This document shows positions 44,796 to 54,712 of a stretch of 64,000 nucleotides of DNA, piece after piece. The notes under the pieces are model-generated. The model was not told the DNA's origin. It saw nothing but the letters and a program-made list of their open reading frames with translations, and did no database searches. The translations under genes were made by a program, and so were the position numbers. The stretch comes from an uncultured Clostridia bacterium (lineage in GTDB: Bacteria > Bacillota > Clostridia > Oscillospirales > Oscillospiraceae): assembly GCA_947644595.1 (NCBI GenBank), contig CANSAE010000004.1, forward strand, positions 124,001-188,000, in the 5' to 3' direction. How positions within the stretch are numbered: position 1 is the first letter of the stretch; every line of letters starts with the position of its first letter.

Positions 44796-45974
44796 ATGAA
44801 TACAAAAAAATTGTGGAGAAACACTGTATCGCTGTGCCTGGCCGCAGTCCTGATGCTAACAGCGCTTTCCCCTCTGACCATACAAGCCGGTGCCGTGTCC
44901 CAATGGGAGATCGACGCCCTGCAGCAGAAAAAAAATACGATCGCATCCAACAAGGAAAGTCAGAAACAGGCTCTGAACGATCTTCAGGCCCAGCAGGCGG
45001 GATATATTGAGCAAAAAGCCGCACTGGATAGGCAGGAAGAAATGGCCGTGCAGGAAATCAACCTCACAAAAGAGCAGATCGCCCTGTACCAGCAGATGAT
45101 CGAGGAAAAAGCGGAGGAGGCCCGTCAGGCCCAAGCGGATGCGGACGCGCAGTTGGCCACCTATAAGGTCCATCTGCGGAACATGGAAGAGCAGGGAATG
45201 TTCAACTTCTATCTGTCTCTCATTTTCGGCGCTCGGAGCTTCAGCGACCTGATCAGCCGAATCGATATGATCGGCGAGATCATGGCTTATGACAAGCAAA
45301 CGGAGGAGGCCTATAAGGACGCCCGGGATTTCGCATTGGAGGTCAAGGCGGAATATGAGGCCACCGAGGCGGAGCTGACCGCCAAGGCAGAAGAATTGCA
45401 GGTAGAGATCGACCGCCTGCAGGCAGAACTGCAGGCGGCCCAGGAGCAGATCAACGCCCTGCAAAAGAGCATTGATGATCAGCAGGCCATCGTGGATGCC
45501 TACGCCAATGATGAAAAGAACATTCAGGCGCAAATCGACCAAATGAAGGAACAGCTGAAAAAACAGAACACCGTCGTCGCCGCCGGCAGCTATGCCTGGC
45601 CTTGCCCATCCTGCTACACCATTACCTCCAATTACGGCTACCGTTATCTGGAGCTGTACGGCTACACCCGGCTCCATGCGGGCACGGATATCGGCGCTCA
45701 ATACGGTGCTGAAGTCACCGCCGCGGCTGCGGGAAATGTGACCATTGCCACTTATGGCTCTGGTTACGGGAACTATGTAATGATCGCGCATGCGGATGGG
45801 TCTGTCACCCTTTACGGTCATATGAGTTCTCTGGCAGTCTCCGCCGGGCAAACAGTGAGTCAGGGGGATGTCATTGGTTATGTAGGCTCCACCGGGAATT
45901 CCACCGGCCCGCATCTGCACTTTGAGGTGCGTATCAACGGCAGCCCTGTGGACCCCATGCAGTATTTTAAGTAA
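44796..45974 (+). CDS. Secreted peptidoglycan hydrolase with coiled coil and M23 domain
   Basis: 392 residues. Signal peptide to about residue 33 (ending IQAGAVS). A long coiled coil with many Q/E/A heptads (residues about 38-270), interrupted by a hinge NFYLSLIFGARSFSDLISRIDMIGEIM. The C-terminal LytM/M23 domain (about 285-390) has HAGTDIGAQYGAEV, the catalytic HADGSVTLYGHM and HLHFEVRING, with all zinc ligands present. This is the EnvC/PcsB-like layout, so it could cut cross-bridges or activate other hydrolases at division. AAGGAGG precedes the start. Single gene with a good terminator. Confidence 0.93.
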   Translation: MNTKKLWRNTVSLCLAAVLMLTALSPLTIQAGAVSQWEIDALQQKKNTIASNKESQKQALNDLQAQQAGYIEQKAALDRQEEMAVQEINLTKEQIALYQQMIEEKAEEARQAQADADAQLATYKVHLRNMEEQGMFNFYLSLIFGARSFSDLISRIDMIGEIMAYDKQTEEAYKDARDFALEVKAEYEATEAELTAKAEELQVEIDRLQAELQAAQEQINALQKSIDDQQAIVDAYANDEKNIQAQIDQMKEQLKKQNTVVAAGSYAWPCPSCYTITSNYGYRYLELYGYTRLHAGTDIGAQYGAEVTAAAAGNVTIATYGSGYGNYVMIAHADGSVTLYGHMSSLAVSAGQTVSQGDVIGYVGSTGNSTGPHLHFEVRINGSPVDPMQYFK

Positions 45975-45976
45975 TC

Positions 45977-46017
45977 AAAATGCAGGCTTTCTACGAAAGC
46001 CTGCATTTTCGTTTTTG
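45977..46017. terminator. Terminator between the M23 and anti-sigma genes
   Basis: AAAATGCAGGCTTTC pairs with GAAAGCCTGCATTTT around TAC, followed by CGTTTTTG. Confidence 0.9.
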
Positions 46018-46860
46018 TTACTGCATGATCTCAAATTCCACAGCGCCCATGGCGCCAACCGCGATGGCATATTTCGGGAATACCACAACAGGGTTTCCTG
46101 CGGTGTTGATATAAAAATCAGTGGCTCTATCCACGCCGGCAAATCCTCCTTGATCTTCCGAGAAGAACACAGTTGGGTCCTCTGCCGCGGCCATTTGCGC
46201 GCGGATGGAAACGTCACAGACAGCCGCCCAGTCATCGTCCAAGAGGTCTTGCAGGGTCAGTTCCCGGTCCAGCGATACGTCCAGATTGTAGAAATACTGC
46301 TCCTGGGCAACCACCGCAGTCGCCACATAGGTATTTACAACGAACGATACCCGGCTGCCGGATTGGTAACGGATGTCGTAGTCCACATGAACTTCGTTCT
46401 TTCGGGCTGCCCAGTCCTCCTCGGTCCCGCCGGTGGCAAAAAAGGCTTCCCGTTCCTCAGCGATCCGCGCTTCGCCCTCAGCAACCTTTTCCTCTACCCG
46501 GGCTTGAATTTCGTCGTTGATCTGTTGGACAAACTCTGTACCGGAAAGTCCCGGCTGAGTAACGGACACCGTACGGTCCCCGTCAGTATCCACATAGTTC
46601 CGGATCGTGAGTACCTCAAAGAGTCCGCCCACCACCGGCAGATCCGCCGCGGCATGGGCAATGGCCGGCGAGAGGTTCAGGCAGGCAAAAATCAGAACAA
46701 ATCCAGCCGCACAGGCCCCCCACTGGCGGAGGCGGCGGCCCCGGCGGCGGGCGGCGCGGCCTTCCCGGATGCCCTGACACACCCGGTCATTCAATTCCGG
46801 CGGGATGGGGACCGCTTCATAATCCGATTTTGCGCTGTTCCATTGTCGTTCATTCATCAT
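46018..46860 (-). CDS. RsiV-like anti-sigma factor
   Basis: 280 residues. A short cytosolic N-terminus with PIPPELNDRVCQGIREGRAARRR, one membrane helix WGACAAGFVLIFACLNLSPAIA (residues about 47-68), and an extracellular DUF3298 domain: SFVVNTYVATAVVAQEQYFYNLDVSLDRELTLQDLLDDDW and FYINTAGNPVVVFPKYAIAVGAMGAVEFEI. RsiV holds SigV inactive and senses lysozyme in Bacillus (established); this relative may sense a similar envelope signal. It overlaps the sigma gene by 11 bases. Confidence 0.88.
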   Translation of the reverse strand: MMNERQWNSAKSDYEAVPIPPELNDRVCQGIREGRAARRRGRRLRQWGACAAGFVLIFACLNLSPAIAHAAADLPVVGGLFEVLTIRNYVDTDGDRTVSVTQPGLSGTEFVQQINDEIQARVEEKVAEGEARIAEEREAFFATGGTEEDWAARKNEVHVDYDIRYQSGSRVSFVVNTYVATAVVAQEQYFYNLDVSLDRELTLQDLLDDDWAAVCDVSIRAQMAAAEDPTVFFSEDQGGFAGVDRATDFYINTAGNPVVVFPKYAIAVGAMGAVEFEIMQ

Positions 46861-47329
46861 AATCGGCTCCTTTCATGTTAACTCTCAGCTGTTTGAGAGC
46901 TGTATAGAGTCTATTTTTCACAGTACTGAGATTACATCCGGTAGCAGCACTGATTTCCCGGAGGCTCAACTCATTATAAAACCGAAGCTGGACTACGGTC
47001 CGCTGCTCAAACGGCAGGGCCTCTAACTGACGTGCCAGGGAATCGTCCGGCTCGGGCATGGTATATCCTCCCAGGTCCAGTTGTTCACCGGGAAGGTAAA
47101 TCAGCTTTTTTTGCCGGCGCAGGGTGTTTTTGCAAAGGTTCAGCAGGATTTGCGTGACCCATGGGCGCACAGCGGCGGTGCTCCGCAGTGTGCCGCATTG
47201 CTCCAGCGCGCGGCATGCGGTGGATTGCACCGCATCCAATGCGTCATCCTGGTTTTTTAAGTAACTGTATGCCATACGGTAGAGATAGGCCTGATTCTCT
47301 AAAAGAAACTGAGTGACTTGTTTCTGCAT
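46850..47329 (-). CDS. ECF RNA polymerase sigma factor (SigV-like)
   Basis: 159 residues. Sigma region 2 is QAYLYRMAYSYLKNQDDALDAVQSTACRALEQCGTL with AVRPWVTQILLNLCKNTLRR; region 4 is LPFEQRTVVQLRFYNELSLREISAATGCNLSTVKNRLYTALKQLR, a clear helix-turn-helix. The start is ATG 47329; AGGAGG lies 13 bases upstream, a long spacing. It is paired with an RsiV-like anti-sigma, so release depends on an external signal. A possible self-promoter (GCAAAC, 17, TGTC) lies at about 47368-47395. Confidence 0.9.
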   Translation of the reverse strand: MQKQVTQFLLENQAYLYRMAYSYLKNQDDALDAVQSTACRALEQCGTLRSTAAVRPWVTQILLNLCKNTLRRQKKLIYLPGEQLDLGGYTMPEPDDSLARQLEALPFEQRTVVQLRFYNELSLREISAATGCNLSTVKNRLYTALKQLRVNMKGADYDE

Positions 47330-47410
47330 CGATGCTGTGAGACCTCCTTTCTGTCTCTCTGTATGATAGACACCGTTCCACGGTAAAAAGTTTGCCCAAA
47401 CGCAAAATTT

Positions 47411-47437
47411 CCCCAACAAATGAAAAATTTGTTGGGG
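47411..47437. repeat. Inverted repeat between the sigma gene and the RNHCP pseudogene
   Basis: CCCCAACAAA pairs with TTTGTTGGGG around seven bases. With flanking TTT and AAA it could form a terminator for the RNHCP gene on the minus strand. Confidence 0.55.
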
Positions 47438-47451
47438 AAATGACCGACTGC

Positions 47452-47827
47452 TTATTCCAAGCTTCCGTTGCCGCTCATCAGAACTGTGAGTTCCCGGATG
47501 CATTCCAACGGGAACGGCAGGGCACACAAAGGCTTGAGGGCGATGCTCATAAGCTTCATGGGATTGTCATCCGCGGCAATGCGGTTGGAACTGATCACTC
47601 CGCACCTGCGGCGCCCATGGACAATGGCCCATCCACTGTTTTCCGCACCCACACCGCAACCAGCGCCATAATGCCGCCGCAATCTGCTAACCGACCCCCG
47701 GGTTCAATATCCAAATGCAGACTTGACAGACAGTTGGGACAATGATTCCGGTGATCCATTCCAGATCCGCCCGGAACGACCACTAATAATATTTTTCATA
47801 TTGCTTCCGCTTGTTTTCGCGGTTCAT
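47452..47827 (-). pseudogene. Decayed RNHCP-domain protein gene
   Basis: A good start (ATG 47827 with AGGAGG) gives only MNRENKRKQYEKYY before a TAG. In another frame the family core follows: GSGMDHRNHCPNCLSSLHLD with ADCGGIMALVAVWVRK, then a one-base loss in an A4 run (plus-strand TTTT, 47639-47642) shifts the frame. The rest, SGWAIVHGRRRCGVISSNRIAADDNPMKLMSIALKPL, continues to a stop at 47452. The first CxxC knuckle is missing and the second reads HGRRRCG instead of HRCxxCG. Several independent lesions argue for a pseudogene rather than a sequencing error. Confidence 0.75.
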
Positions 47828-47846
47828 TGATGGTTCCTCCTAATAT

Positions 47847-47863
47847 GTAAGATGCAATCTTAC
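47847..47863. promoter_or_regulatory. 17-bp palindrome upstream of the RNHCP gene
   Basis: GTAAGATGCAATCTTAC is a perfect odd-centred palindrome 20 bases upstream of the old start codon. Possibly a former operator. Confidence 0.35.
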
Positions 47864-47960
47864 CGGGAGGAATGAAGGATGCTTTTCCAGACCTACCGGT
47901 CAGGTCACACACTCCGAATGATATAAAGCAAAAACAACACGCCTTGATCGTATTCTACTT

Positions 47961-49367
47961 TTACGTCCGGTGCCATTTGACACCTTGGGGCGTATCCTCC
48001 AGAATGATGCCTTCCGCCTTGAGTTCGTCCCGGATGCGGTCAGCCTCCGCGAAGTTCTTCGCTTTGCGGGCCGCCTGGCGGGCGGCGATCTTTTCCTCAA
48101 TTTCCGCTTCCAGCGGGTCTGCCCCGGCAGAGAACGGGATGCCCAGCACCTCGCACAGCTCCATGAATTCGTCAAAGCACAGTTTTGCCAATGCCTTGGT
48201 GGGGTCGGACACCGGGGATACCGCGGCGTTCACGTCCCGCACCATCTCGAAAATGGCGGAGATAGCGTCGGCAGTATTGAAATCATCGTCCATGGCGGCG
48301 CAGAACTTTTCCCGGAACCTGGGCAGATTGTCGGCAAAGGCCGCTTCGGCTTCCGCCAAGTCCCCGTCTTTGCCGTTGTCCATGAAAAATTCCAGATTTT
48401 TTTTCGCCGTGTCCAGACGCTCCAGGGCACTCTTAGCCTGCATGAGAATTTCTCCGGAGTAATTCAGAGGGGAGCGGTAGTGGCTCATGAGCATGAACAT
48501 GCGGATGCAATCATAGCCGTAAGCCTCGGCGGCCTCCCGGACGGTGAAGAAATTGCCCAGGGATTTAGACATTTTCTTGTTGTCAATGTTGATGAAGCCG
48601 TTGTGCAGCCAATAATGGACGAATTCACAGCCGTTGGCGGCCTCGGACTGGGCAATCTCGTTTTCATGGTGGGGAAAGGCCAGGTCGGACCCGCCGCAGT
48701 GGATGTCGATGGTCTTACCCAGATAGCGGTTGGACATGGCGGAGCACTCAATGTGCCAGCCGGGGCGGCCATGGCCCCAGGGAGAGTCCCAATAAGGTTC
48801 GCCGGGCTTGGCAGATTTCCATAGGGCAAAGTCCAGCGCATCCTCTTTCACGTCGTTCACGTCGATCCGGGCGCCGGCCTGCAAATCCTCTATGGGCTGG
48901 TGGCTGAGTTTGCCGTAGTCCTTGAATTTTAAGGTGCGGTAGTACACGTCGCCGTCGTCTGTGGCGTAGGCGTAGCCCTTGTTGATGAGGGTCTGGACAA
49001 TTTCAATAATTTGCTCAATATTCTCCGTGGCCTTGGGGTGGATGGTGGCAGGCAGCACGCCCAGAGCCTTGGCGTCAGTGAAATATTCGGCGATGTACTT
49101 TTCCGCCACCTCGGCGGAGGAGATGCCTTCCTCGTTGGCCCGCTTGATAATTTTGTCGTCCACATCCGTGAAGTTCTGCACGAAGGTCACTTCATAACCC
49201 CGGTACTCAAAGTACCGCCGCAACACATCGAACATGATGGTGGGGCGGGCGTTGCCCACGTGGATGAAATTATAGACCGTGGGACCGCAGGCATACATTT
49301 TGACCTTACCCGGTTCAATGGGGACAAATTCTTCCTTTTGCTGGGTCATGGTGTTGTATAGTTTCAT
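47961..49367 (-). CDS. cysS: Cysteinyl-tRNA synthetase
   Basis: 468 residues, class [20 protein letters not shown] gives the zinc Cys27 and the HVGN form of HIGH (36-39). WHIECSAMS and [22 protein letters not shown] complete the zinc site. The KMSKS loop is [14 protein letters not shown]. The C-terminal anticodon domain ends [20 protein letters not shown]. It is the last gene of the long minus-strand run, 14 bases after pgsA. A weak hairpin (47890-47906) is the only terminator candidate. Confidence 0.98.
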   Translation of the reverse strand: MKLYNTMTQQKEEFVPIEPGKVKMYACGPTVYNFIHVGNARPTIMFDVLRRYFEYRGYEVTFVQNFTDVDDKIIKRANEEGISSAEVAEKYIAEYFTDAKALGVLPATIHPKATENIEQIIEIVQTLINKGYAYATDDGDVYYRTLKFKDYGKLSHQPIEDLQAGARIDVNDVKEDALDFALWKSAKPGEPYWDSPWGHGRPGWHIECSAMSNRYLGKTIDIHCGGSDLAFPHHENEIAQSEAANGCEFVHYWLHNGFINIDNKKMSKSLGNFFTVREAAEAYGYDCIRMFMLMSHYRSPLNYSGEILMQAKSALERLDTAKKNLEFFMDNGKDGDLAEAEAAFADNLPRFREKFCAAMDDDFNTADAISAIFEMVRDVNAAVSPVSDPTKALAKLCFDEFMELCEVLGIPFSAGADPLEAEIEEKIAARQAARKAKNFAEADRIRDELKAEGIILEDTPQGVKWHRT

Positions 49368-49381
49368 GTCGCTTCCCTCTC

Positions 49382-49924
49382 TTACAAGCTCTCGGATTTC
49401 AGAACGTCACGATTGACGATAAAATATTCTACGCCGGAATACAGCGTTGTGACCAGAATCACCCAGTTGCACACCAGCCCCACATAGTCCGGGGCGGAGT
49501 ACGGAACACCCACAGCCAGCATCAAAATGATGCCCACCATAGTACAGGCGGTTTTGACCTTGCCGGACTTCGCCGCGGCAATGACCCGCCCCTGTTCCAC
49601 GGCCACCAGCCGCAATCCGGATACGGCAAACTCCCGGCCCACTACCAGGGCCAGCATCCAGCCGGGCATCCGGCCCTGTTCCACGAACAGCAGCATTGCC
49701 GCGACTACCAGCATTTTATCTGCCAGGGGGTCCATAAATTTGCCGAAATTTGACACCTGATTACAATGCCGGGCAATATATCCATCCAGAAAGTCGCTGA
49801 GGGATGCGATGACAAACACCGCCAGTGCCGCGTATTGGTATATTCGGCCTTCCAGATACATCAGCACGATGAATACCGGGATGCAGATGACCCGGAAAAT
49901 GGTGATTTTATTGGCTGTTGTCAT
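49382..49924 (-). CDS. pgsA: CDP-diacylglycerol-glycerol-3-phosphate 3-phosphatidyltransferase
   Basis: 180 residues and about five membrane helices. The CDP-alcohol phosphotransferase motif is [28 protein letters not shown] (D-x2-D-G-x2-A-R-x8-G-x3-D-x3-D), complete. It makes phosphatidylglycerol phosphate, the step to phosphatidylglycerol. The start is ATG 49924 with GAGGTG 6 bases upstream; a GTG at 49933 overlaps that ribosome site. It follows rimO by 10 bases. Confidence 0.95.
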   Translation of the reverse strand: MTTANKITIFRVICIPVFIVLMYLEGRIYQYAALAVFVIASLSDFLDGYIARHCNQVSNFGKFMDPLADKMLVVAAMLLFVEQGRMPGWMLALVVGREFAVSGLRLVAVEQGRVIAAAKSGKVKTACTMVGIILMLAVGVPYSAPDYVGLVCNWVILVTTLYSGVEYFIVNRDVLKSESL

Positions 49925-49934
49925 AACGGTCACC

Positions 49935-51263
49935 TCAATTTTTCACAACAAGAGAGCCCAGCAGGTCCCCGTCCCGGGTTTCTCGAATGAACACGGGCAC
50001 GATCTGGCCTACCAAGGTCGGTTTACCACTGTCAAAATAGGTCAGCCAGTCGATATCCGGGGAATCGGCGTAGCACCGGCCCACGGAAAGGCCTGTTTCC
50101 TCGTCGTACCCTTCGCACAGGACGTCCAGCGTCTCGCCGATGAGGGAGGCGGAGAAGTCCTCCATGACCTGAGCCTGGATCCCCATCACCAAGTTCGCCC
50201 GGTGCTGGGCCGTTTCAAAATCTACATGGGGCATTTTGGCCGCGGGGGTGCCGTCCTCGGGGTAAAACGGGAACACGCCCGCACGCTGGATCTTTGCATA
50301 CCGTAGGAAGTCGCACAGCTCCTCAAATTCCCCTTCCCCCTCTCCGGGCAGCCCGGTGATGAGACTGGTCCGCAGGACTACATCCGGCATCCGCTCCCGA
50401 AGTTTGGAAAACAGTTCCCGAATCTCAGCGCCGGTCCCCCGACGGTTCATGGCGTTCAGAATGCCGTCGTTGATGTGCTGGATGGGAATATCTAAGTAAT
50501 GTAAAATTTTCGGCTCCGACGCGATGGTATCAATGAGTTCGTCGTCAAAGGCGTCTGGATATAAGTAGTGCAGGCGCAGCCACTGAATGCCGTCGATTTT
50601 GCACAGCCGCTTCAACAGCGTGGCCAGGCAGCGGCCGCCGTAGAGGTCCTCGCCGTACCGGGTGATGTCCTGAGCGATGACGATGAGTTCCTTGTAGCCC
50701 TGCTGCGCCAGTTCCTCCGCTTCCTTTACGATGGCGTCCATGCTCCGGCTGCGGTATCTGCCCCGGATGGACGGGATGACACAAAAGGAACAGCAGTTGT
50801 TGCAACCCTCGGCGATGCGCAGGTATGCCCAGCTGGCACCGGTGCTCACCACACGGCCAATCTCTTCCACGGGACTGTGCTTATCGGCAAAGTCCTCGAT
50901 GATGGCATCCCCCTCGGACAGCTGCGCCAAAACCCCGGCGATCTCCCCAAAGCTGGCGATGCCGATAAGTGCGTCTACCTCCGGGAGTTCTTCCAAAATC
51001 TCTTTTCGGTACCGCTGGGCCAGGCAGCCGGCGACAATGAGGTATTTCACGCCGGAGGTCTGCTTCAATTGCCCCATCTCAATGATGGTATCGATGGCTT
51101 CCTGGGTGGCGCTTTCGATAAACGCGCAGGTATTGACCACCACGGCGTCCGCCTGGGCCGGATCGGGGACGATACTGTGCCCCGCTTCCCGGGCCAGGTA
51201 GACCATCTGCTCGCTGTTCACCGTGTTTTTCGGACACCCCAGGGAAATAAAGCTTACGTTCAA
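49935..51263 (-). CDS. rimO: Ribosomal protein S12 methylthiotransferase
   Basis: 442 residues. N-terminal UPF0004 domain FISLGCPKNTVNSEQM with the conserved Cys residues and VVNTCAFIESATQEAID; radical SAM centre AEGCNNCCSFCVIPSIRGRYRSR (CxxxCxxC); YLDIPIQHINDGILNAMNRRG; a C-terminal TRAM domain with VRCEGYDEE-like LCEGYDEETGLSVGRCYADSPDID. It thiomethylates an Asp of S12. Placement next to pgsA is frequent in Firmicutes. Confidence 0.96.
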   Translation of the reverse strand: MNVSFISLGCPKNTVNSEQMVYLAREAGHSIVPDPAQADAVVVNTCAFIESATQEAIDTIIEMGQLKQTSGVKYLIVAGCLAQRYRKEILEELPEVDALIGIASFGEIAGVLAQLSEGDAIIEDFADKHSPVEEIGRVVSTGASWAYLRIAEGCNNCCSFCVIPSIRGRYRSRSMDAIVKEAEELAQQGYKELIVIAQDITRYGEDLYGGRCLATLLKRLCKIDGIQWLRLHYLYPDAFDDELIDTIASEPKILHYLDIPIQHINDGILNAMNRRGTGAEIRELFSKLRERMPDVVLRTSLITGLPGEGEGEFEELCDFLRYAKIQRAGVFPFYPEDGTPAAKMPHVDFETAQHRANLVMGIQAQVMEDFSASLIGETLDVLCEGYDEETGLSVGRCYADSPDIDWLTYFDSGKPTLVGQIVPVFIRETRDGDLLGSLVVKN

Positions 51264-51278
51264 TGTACGGTTCCTCTT

Positions 51279-51746
51279 TTATATGGATTCTTCGTAATAA
51301 TCGTTGTCACCTAATATGCGATTTTTGGCGGCGTTGATCTCCCGCCAGGAAAAGCCCCGGCGCAAAAGTGCGTCGGTGGCTTTTTTCAGCTCCGCCCGGT
51401 CCGGGCAGTCGCTTTTCAGTTTGGCACGCAGGAGACGGTCGATGGTCTCCTCCGGCGCCTGATATTGCGCCAGAGCCTCTTCCCACAATTCCTTGGGGAG
51501 ACCGTGGCGGTACAGCTCGCTTTGGATACGGGCCTTGCCATAGCCCTTGGCCATGTAATGGCGCACCACCATTCCGGCATAGCGGACATCGTCAATAACG
51601 CCCAACCCTTCCAGCCAATCGGCAGTTTCGGCGGCTTCTTCCGGGGAAATGCCCTTATCCGTCAGCTTTGTGATGAGTTCCTTCCGGGATACGTCCCGCC
51701 GTTCCAAGATGCGAAGGGCCCGCTGTTTTGTCTCTTCGGAGAGCAT
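51279..51746 (-). CDS. recX: Regulatory protein RecX
   Basis: 155 residues of three-helix RecX repeats: ALRILERRDVSRKELITKLTDKGISPEEAAETADWLEGLGVIDDVRYAGMVVRHYMAKGYGKARIQSELYRHGL and LRRGFSWREINAA. RecX modulates RecA filaments. Its ATG shares a base with the recA stop, the normal recA-recX coupling. Confidence 0.95.
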   Translation of the reverse strand: MLSEETKQRALRILERRDVSRKELITKLTDKGISPEEAAETADWLEGLGVIDDVRYAGMVVRHYMAKGYGKARIQSELYRHGLPKELWEEALAQYQAPEETIDRLLRAKLKSDCPDRAELKKATDALLRRGFSWREINAAKNRILGDNDYYEESI

Positions 51747-52846
51747 CAGCCTTCAAAATCGTCGGCGCTCACATCCACGGCCCGGCCCGCCGCCTGGGCG
51801 GCTTTTTTCGCCTGGGGCGTCATGAGCTTTACGTAGTTTTCCCGGACCTGTTCCTCGATCTGGGCCGAAACCTCAGGATTTTCCAGCAGGTATTCCTTCA
51901 CCTTGTCGCGCCCCTGGATGCGGGTGCCGTTCACAGTGAACCACGCGCCGCCTTTTTCGATGATGTCCAGCTTCACGCCAAGGTCGATGATCTCACCGAT
52001 CTTGGAGATTCCTTCCCCGTACATAATGTCAAACTCCGCTTCCTTGAAGGGGGGCGCAACCTTGTTTTTTACCACTTTGGCCCGGGTACGGTTGCCGATG
52101 ATCTCGGTACCGTTTTTCAGGCTCTCTACCCGGCGCATATCAATGCGGACACTGGAAAAATACTTCAGCGCCCGGCCGCCGGGGGTGGTCTCCGGATTGC
52201 CGTACATCACGCCGATTTTTTCCCGGAGTTGGTTGATGAAAATCACCACGCAGTTGGTTTTGGACACAATGCCCGCCAGCTTCCGCAGGGCTTGGCTCAT
52301 CAAGCGGGCAACCACGCCCACGCTGGATTCGCCCATCTCGCCTTCCAATTCAGACCGGGGCAGCAGGGCCGCCACGGAGTCCACCACCACGCAGTCGATG
52401 GCACCGGAGCGCACCAGTTGTTCCGTAATTTCCAAGGCCTGTTCGCCGGTGTCCGGCTGGGAAATCAAGAGCGTATCAATATCCACGCCCAGGGCACGGG
52501 CATACGCCGGCTCCAGTGCGTGTTCCACGTCGATAAAGGCCACCTCGCCGCCCATTTTCTGGGCGCTGGCCAGAATATGCAGCGCAAGAGTCGTTTTACC
52601 GCAGGATTCCGGACCGTAGATCTCCACGATGCGCCCCCGTGGAACGCCGCCGATGCCCAGAGCCAGGTCCAGGGACAGCGAGCCCGTGGAAATAGATTCT
52701 ACGTTCACGGGGATATCATCTCCCAAGCGCATGATGGCGCCCTTACCGAAATTCTTTTCAATCTGCGCAATGGCTGTTTCCAATGCCTTCTTCTTGTCAT
52801 CCGCCTGTCCCGGCTGGGTGACGGTGCCCATTTTGCTTTGTGCCAT
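51746..52846 (-). CDS. recA: Recombinase RecA
   Basis: 366 residues. Walker [10 protein letters not shown] (78-86), the MAW-type loop [37 protein letters not shown]2 [32 protein letters not shown], and a C-terminal regulatory tail. It carries out homologous recombination and LexA cleavage. I see no LexA/DinR box upstream (33 bases to prmC), so expression likely comes from the upstream operon or an unseen promoter. Confidence 0.98.
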   Translation of the reverse strand: MAQSKMGTVTQPGQADDKKKALETAIAQIEKNFGKGAIMRLGDDIPVNVESISTGSLSLDLALGIGGVPRGRIVEIYGPESCGKTTLALHILASAQKMGGEVAFIDVEHALEPAYARALGVDIDTLLISQPDTGEQALEITEQLVRSGAIDCVVVDSVAALLPRSELEGEMGESSVGVVARLMSQALRKLAGIVSKTNCVVIFINQLREKIGVMYGNPETTPGGRALKYFSSVRIDMRRVESLKNGTEIIGNRTRAKVVKNKVAPPFKEAEFDIMYGEGISKIGEIIDLGVKLDIIEKGGAWFTVNGTRIQGRDKVKEYLLENPEVSAQIEEQVRENYVKLMTPQAKKAAQAAGRAVDVSADDFEG

Positions 52847-52878
52847 ATCTGTATCTCCTCAACTCAAATTTTTACGCT

Positions 52879-53745
52879 TTATAACAGTTCCCCGGCAATC
52901 ACCCGCTGGGTCCCGGCGGTATCCAGAACCGCTTTCACCCGCTCAAAACCGGCAGCTTTCATCATTTCCATCACGGTCTCCGCCTGTTCTTCCCCCACTT
53001 CAAACATCAGCCGGCCCCGGTCCCGGAGCAGCGGCCTCCATTTTTCCAGGATCACTCCATAAAAATCATACCCATCCTCGCCCCCGTTCAGGGCTTCCAT
53101 GGGCTCATAGTCCCGCACGGAAGGATCCAGGGTCAGAATATCCATGGTACGGATATAGGGCGGGTTGGACACGATCAGGTCAAAGGTTCCGATTTTTGCG
53201 GGCGGGTCCTCAAAAACATCCGCCTTCACACAGGATACCTTTGACCCAAGGCTGCACTTCATCACGTTGGACCGCGCCACCCGCAGGGCTTGTTCGCTGT
53301 CATCCACCATGACGATCCGGGCCATGGGCAGATTGTGCCCGATGGCGCAGCCGATGCAGCCGCTGCCGCAGCACAGGTCCAGCACCCGGGGATCGTTCTT
53401 CCGTCCCAGAAATGCGTTAATCGCTTCCTGCACCAACACTTCCGTATCCACCCGGGGGATGAGCACATCCGGATCTACGTTCAGCTCCAGACCATAGAAC
53501 TCCCACTTACCCAGAATATAGGCCAGGGGCTCTCCGGCCAATCGCCGGGACGCCATGTTCCCCACGGCTTTCACAATCCCGTCGCCGGTGTAAAGCATGA
53601 AATCCCGCACCAGTTCGCCGGTGGTCTTTCCCGCCGCGCCTGCCACCATGAGCCGGGCCTCCAGGTTTGCCGACTCTACGCCGTTCGCCCGCAGGAGGTT
53701 TCGGGTATCGATATACAGTTGGTTGTATGTGATCACACGCGACAC
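52879..53745 (-). CDS. prmC: Release factor glutamine methyltransferase
   Basis: 288 residues. N-terminal helical domain with LEARLMVAGAAGKT, the SAM site VLDLCCGSGCIGCAIGHNLP and catalytic NPPY in FDLIVSNPPYIRTMDI. It methylates the GGQ glutamine of RF1 and RF2. It begins 13 bases after the DUF1385 gene. Confidence 0.95.
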   Translation of the reverse strand: MSRVITYNQLYIDTRNLLRANGVESANLEARLMVAGAAGKTTGELVRDFMLYTGDGIVKAVGNMASRRLAGEPLAYILGKWEFYGLELNVDPDVLIPRVDTEVLVQEAINAFLGRKNDPRVLDLCCGSGCIGCAIGHNLPMARIVMVDDSEQALRVARSNVMKCSLGSKVSCVKADVFEDPPAKIGTFDLIVSNPPYIRTMDILTLDPSVRDYEPMEALNGGEDGYDFYGVILEKWRPLLRDRGRLMFEVGEEQAETVMEMMKAAGFERVKAVLDTAGTQRVIAGELL

Positions 53746-53758
53746 CTCCGGGTTGATT

Positions 53759-54709
53759 TTACCAAGCGTCTGTTCCTTTTTCTTCCGGAATCACCAGTTC
53801 CAGCGCGCGGATGGCACATTCCATCATTCCGTCATCCGGCTCGTTGGTGGTGATGCGCTGCACCTGCTTGCCCGGCCAGGTGAGGATGCGGGAGACAACC
53901 GTATCATGCCGGCCGGCCCAACGGTTGATCTCATAGGTAATTCCCACGATGATGGGCAGGATCAGCAACTTGCAACCCATGCGCAGCCAAGTATTGGATA
54001 CATGGATCAGCGAACCCACCAAAATGCTCACGACGATGACGATGAACATAAAGCTGGTGCCGCATCGGGGATGCAGTCGGGGCTGGACCCGGACATTCTC
54101 CACATTGAGCGGCAGGGCCTTCTCATAGCAGAAAATCGTTTTATGCTCCGCGCCGTGGTAAGAAAAGACCCGGGCAATCTCCGGCATTTTGGCGCATAAG
54201 GCCAAATACAGGAAAAAGATTACCAGCTTCACTACGCCTTCCAGCGCAGTGCGGGCATAGAAATTTTCTTTCACGGCCGGAACCAGTCCTACAAGGAAGG
54301 TAGGTAAAAATAAAAACAGCAGAATGGACAGTCCCAGTCCCAAGACCAGCGCCAGGGCAATGATGAGCTTTTGGGCAGTCTCATTGGAAAAATGCGCCTC
54401 AATCCACCGGTCCAGCTTTCCCGGTTCCTCCTGCTGGTCCTCCGGCAGGAGGGATGCGGAATAGCTCAGAGCCTGGATGCCGTTGACCATGGACGACACC
54501 AGCGCCGCCACGCCGCGAATCAATGGCCAGCCAAACAGAAAGCACTTATCCTTCAGGGGTTTGATATCCTCCACCTTTTCCACAAGTCCCTCTTCTGTGC
54601 GGCAAACAATCGCCTGTTTGAAGGGGCCTCGCATCAGGATGCCCTCCATCAGGGCCTGGCCGCCGATGCTTGTGCGAAAACTGACTTGTTGACTTTGTTC
54701 TTTGCTCAT
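53759..54709 (-). CDS. DUF1385 (YqhQ-like) membrane protein
   Basis: 316 residues: SIGGQALMEGILMRGP is the invariant DUF1385 opening, FLFGWPLIRGVAALVSSMVNGIQALSYSA, a helix pair LIIALALVLGLGLSILLFLFLPTFLVGLV, then the conserved FSYHGAEHKTIFCYEKALPL and HPRCGTSFMFIVIVVSILVGSLI. Several membrane helices. Function unknown; it very often sits next to prmC, as here. Confidence 0.92.
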   Translation of the reverse strand: MSKEQSQQVSFRTSIGGQALMEGILMRGPFKQAIVCRTEEGLVEKVEDIKPLKDKCFLFGWPLIRGVAALVSSMVNGIQALSYSASLLPEDQQEEPGKLDRWIEAHFSNETAQKLIIALALVLGLGLSILLFLFLPTFLVGLVPAVKENFYARTALEGVVKLVIFFLYLALCAKMPEIARVFSYHGAEHKTIFCYEKALPLNVENVRVQPRLHPRCGTSFMFIVIVVSILVGSLIHVSNTWLRMGCKLLILPIIVGITYEINRWAGRHDTVVSRILTWPGKQVQRITTNEPDDGMMECAIRALELVIPEEKGTDAW

Positions 54710-54712
54710 GGT

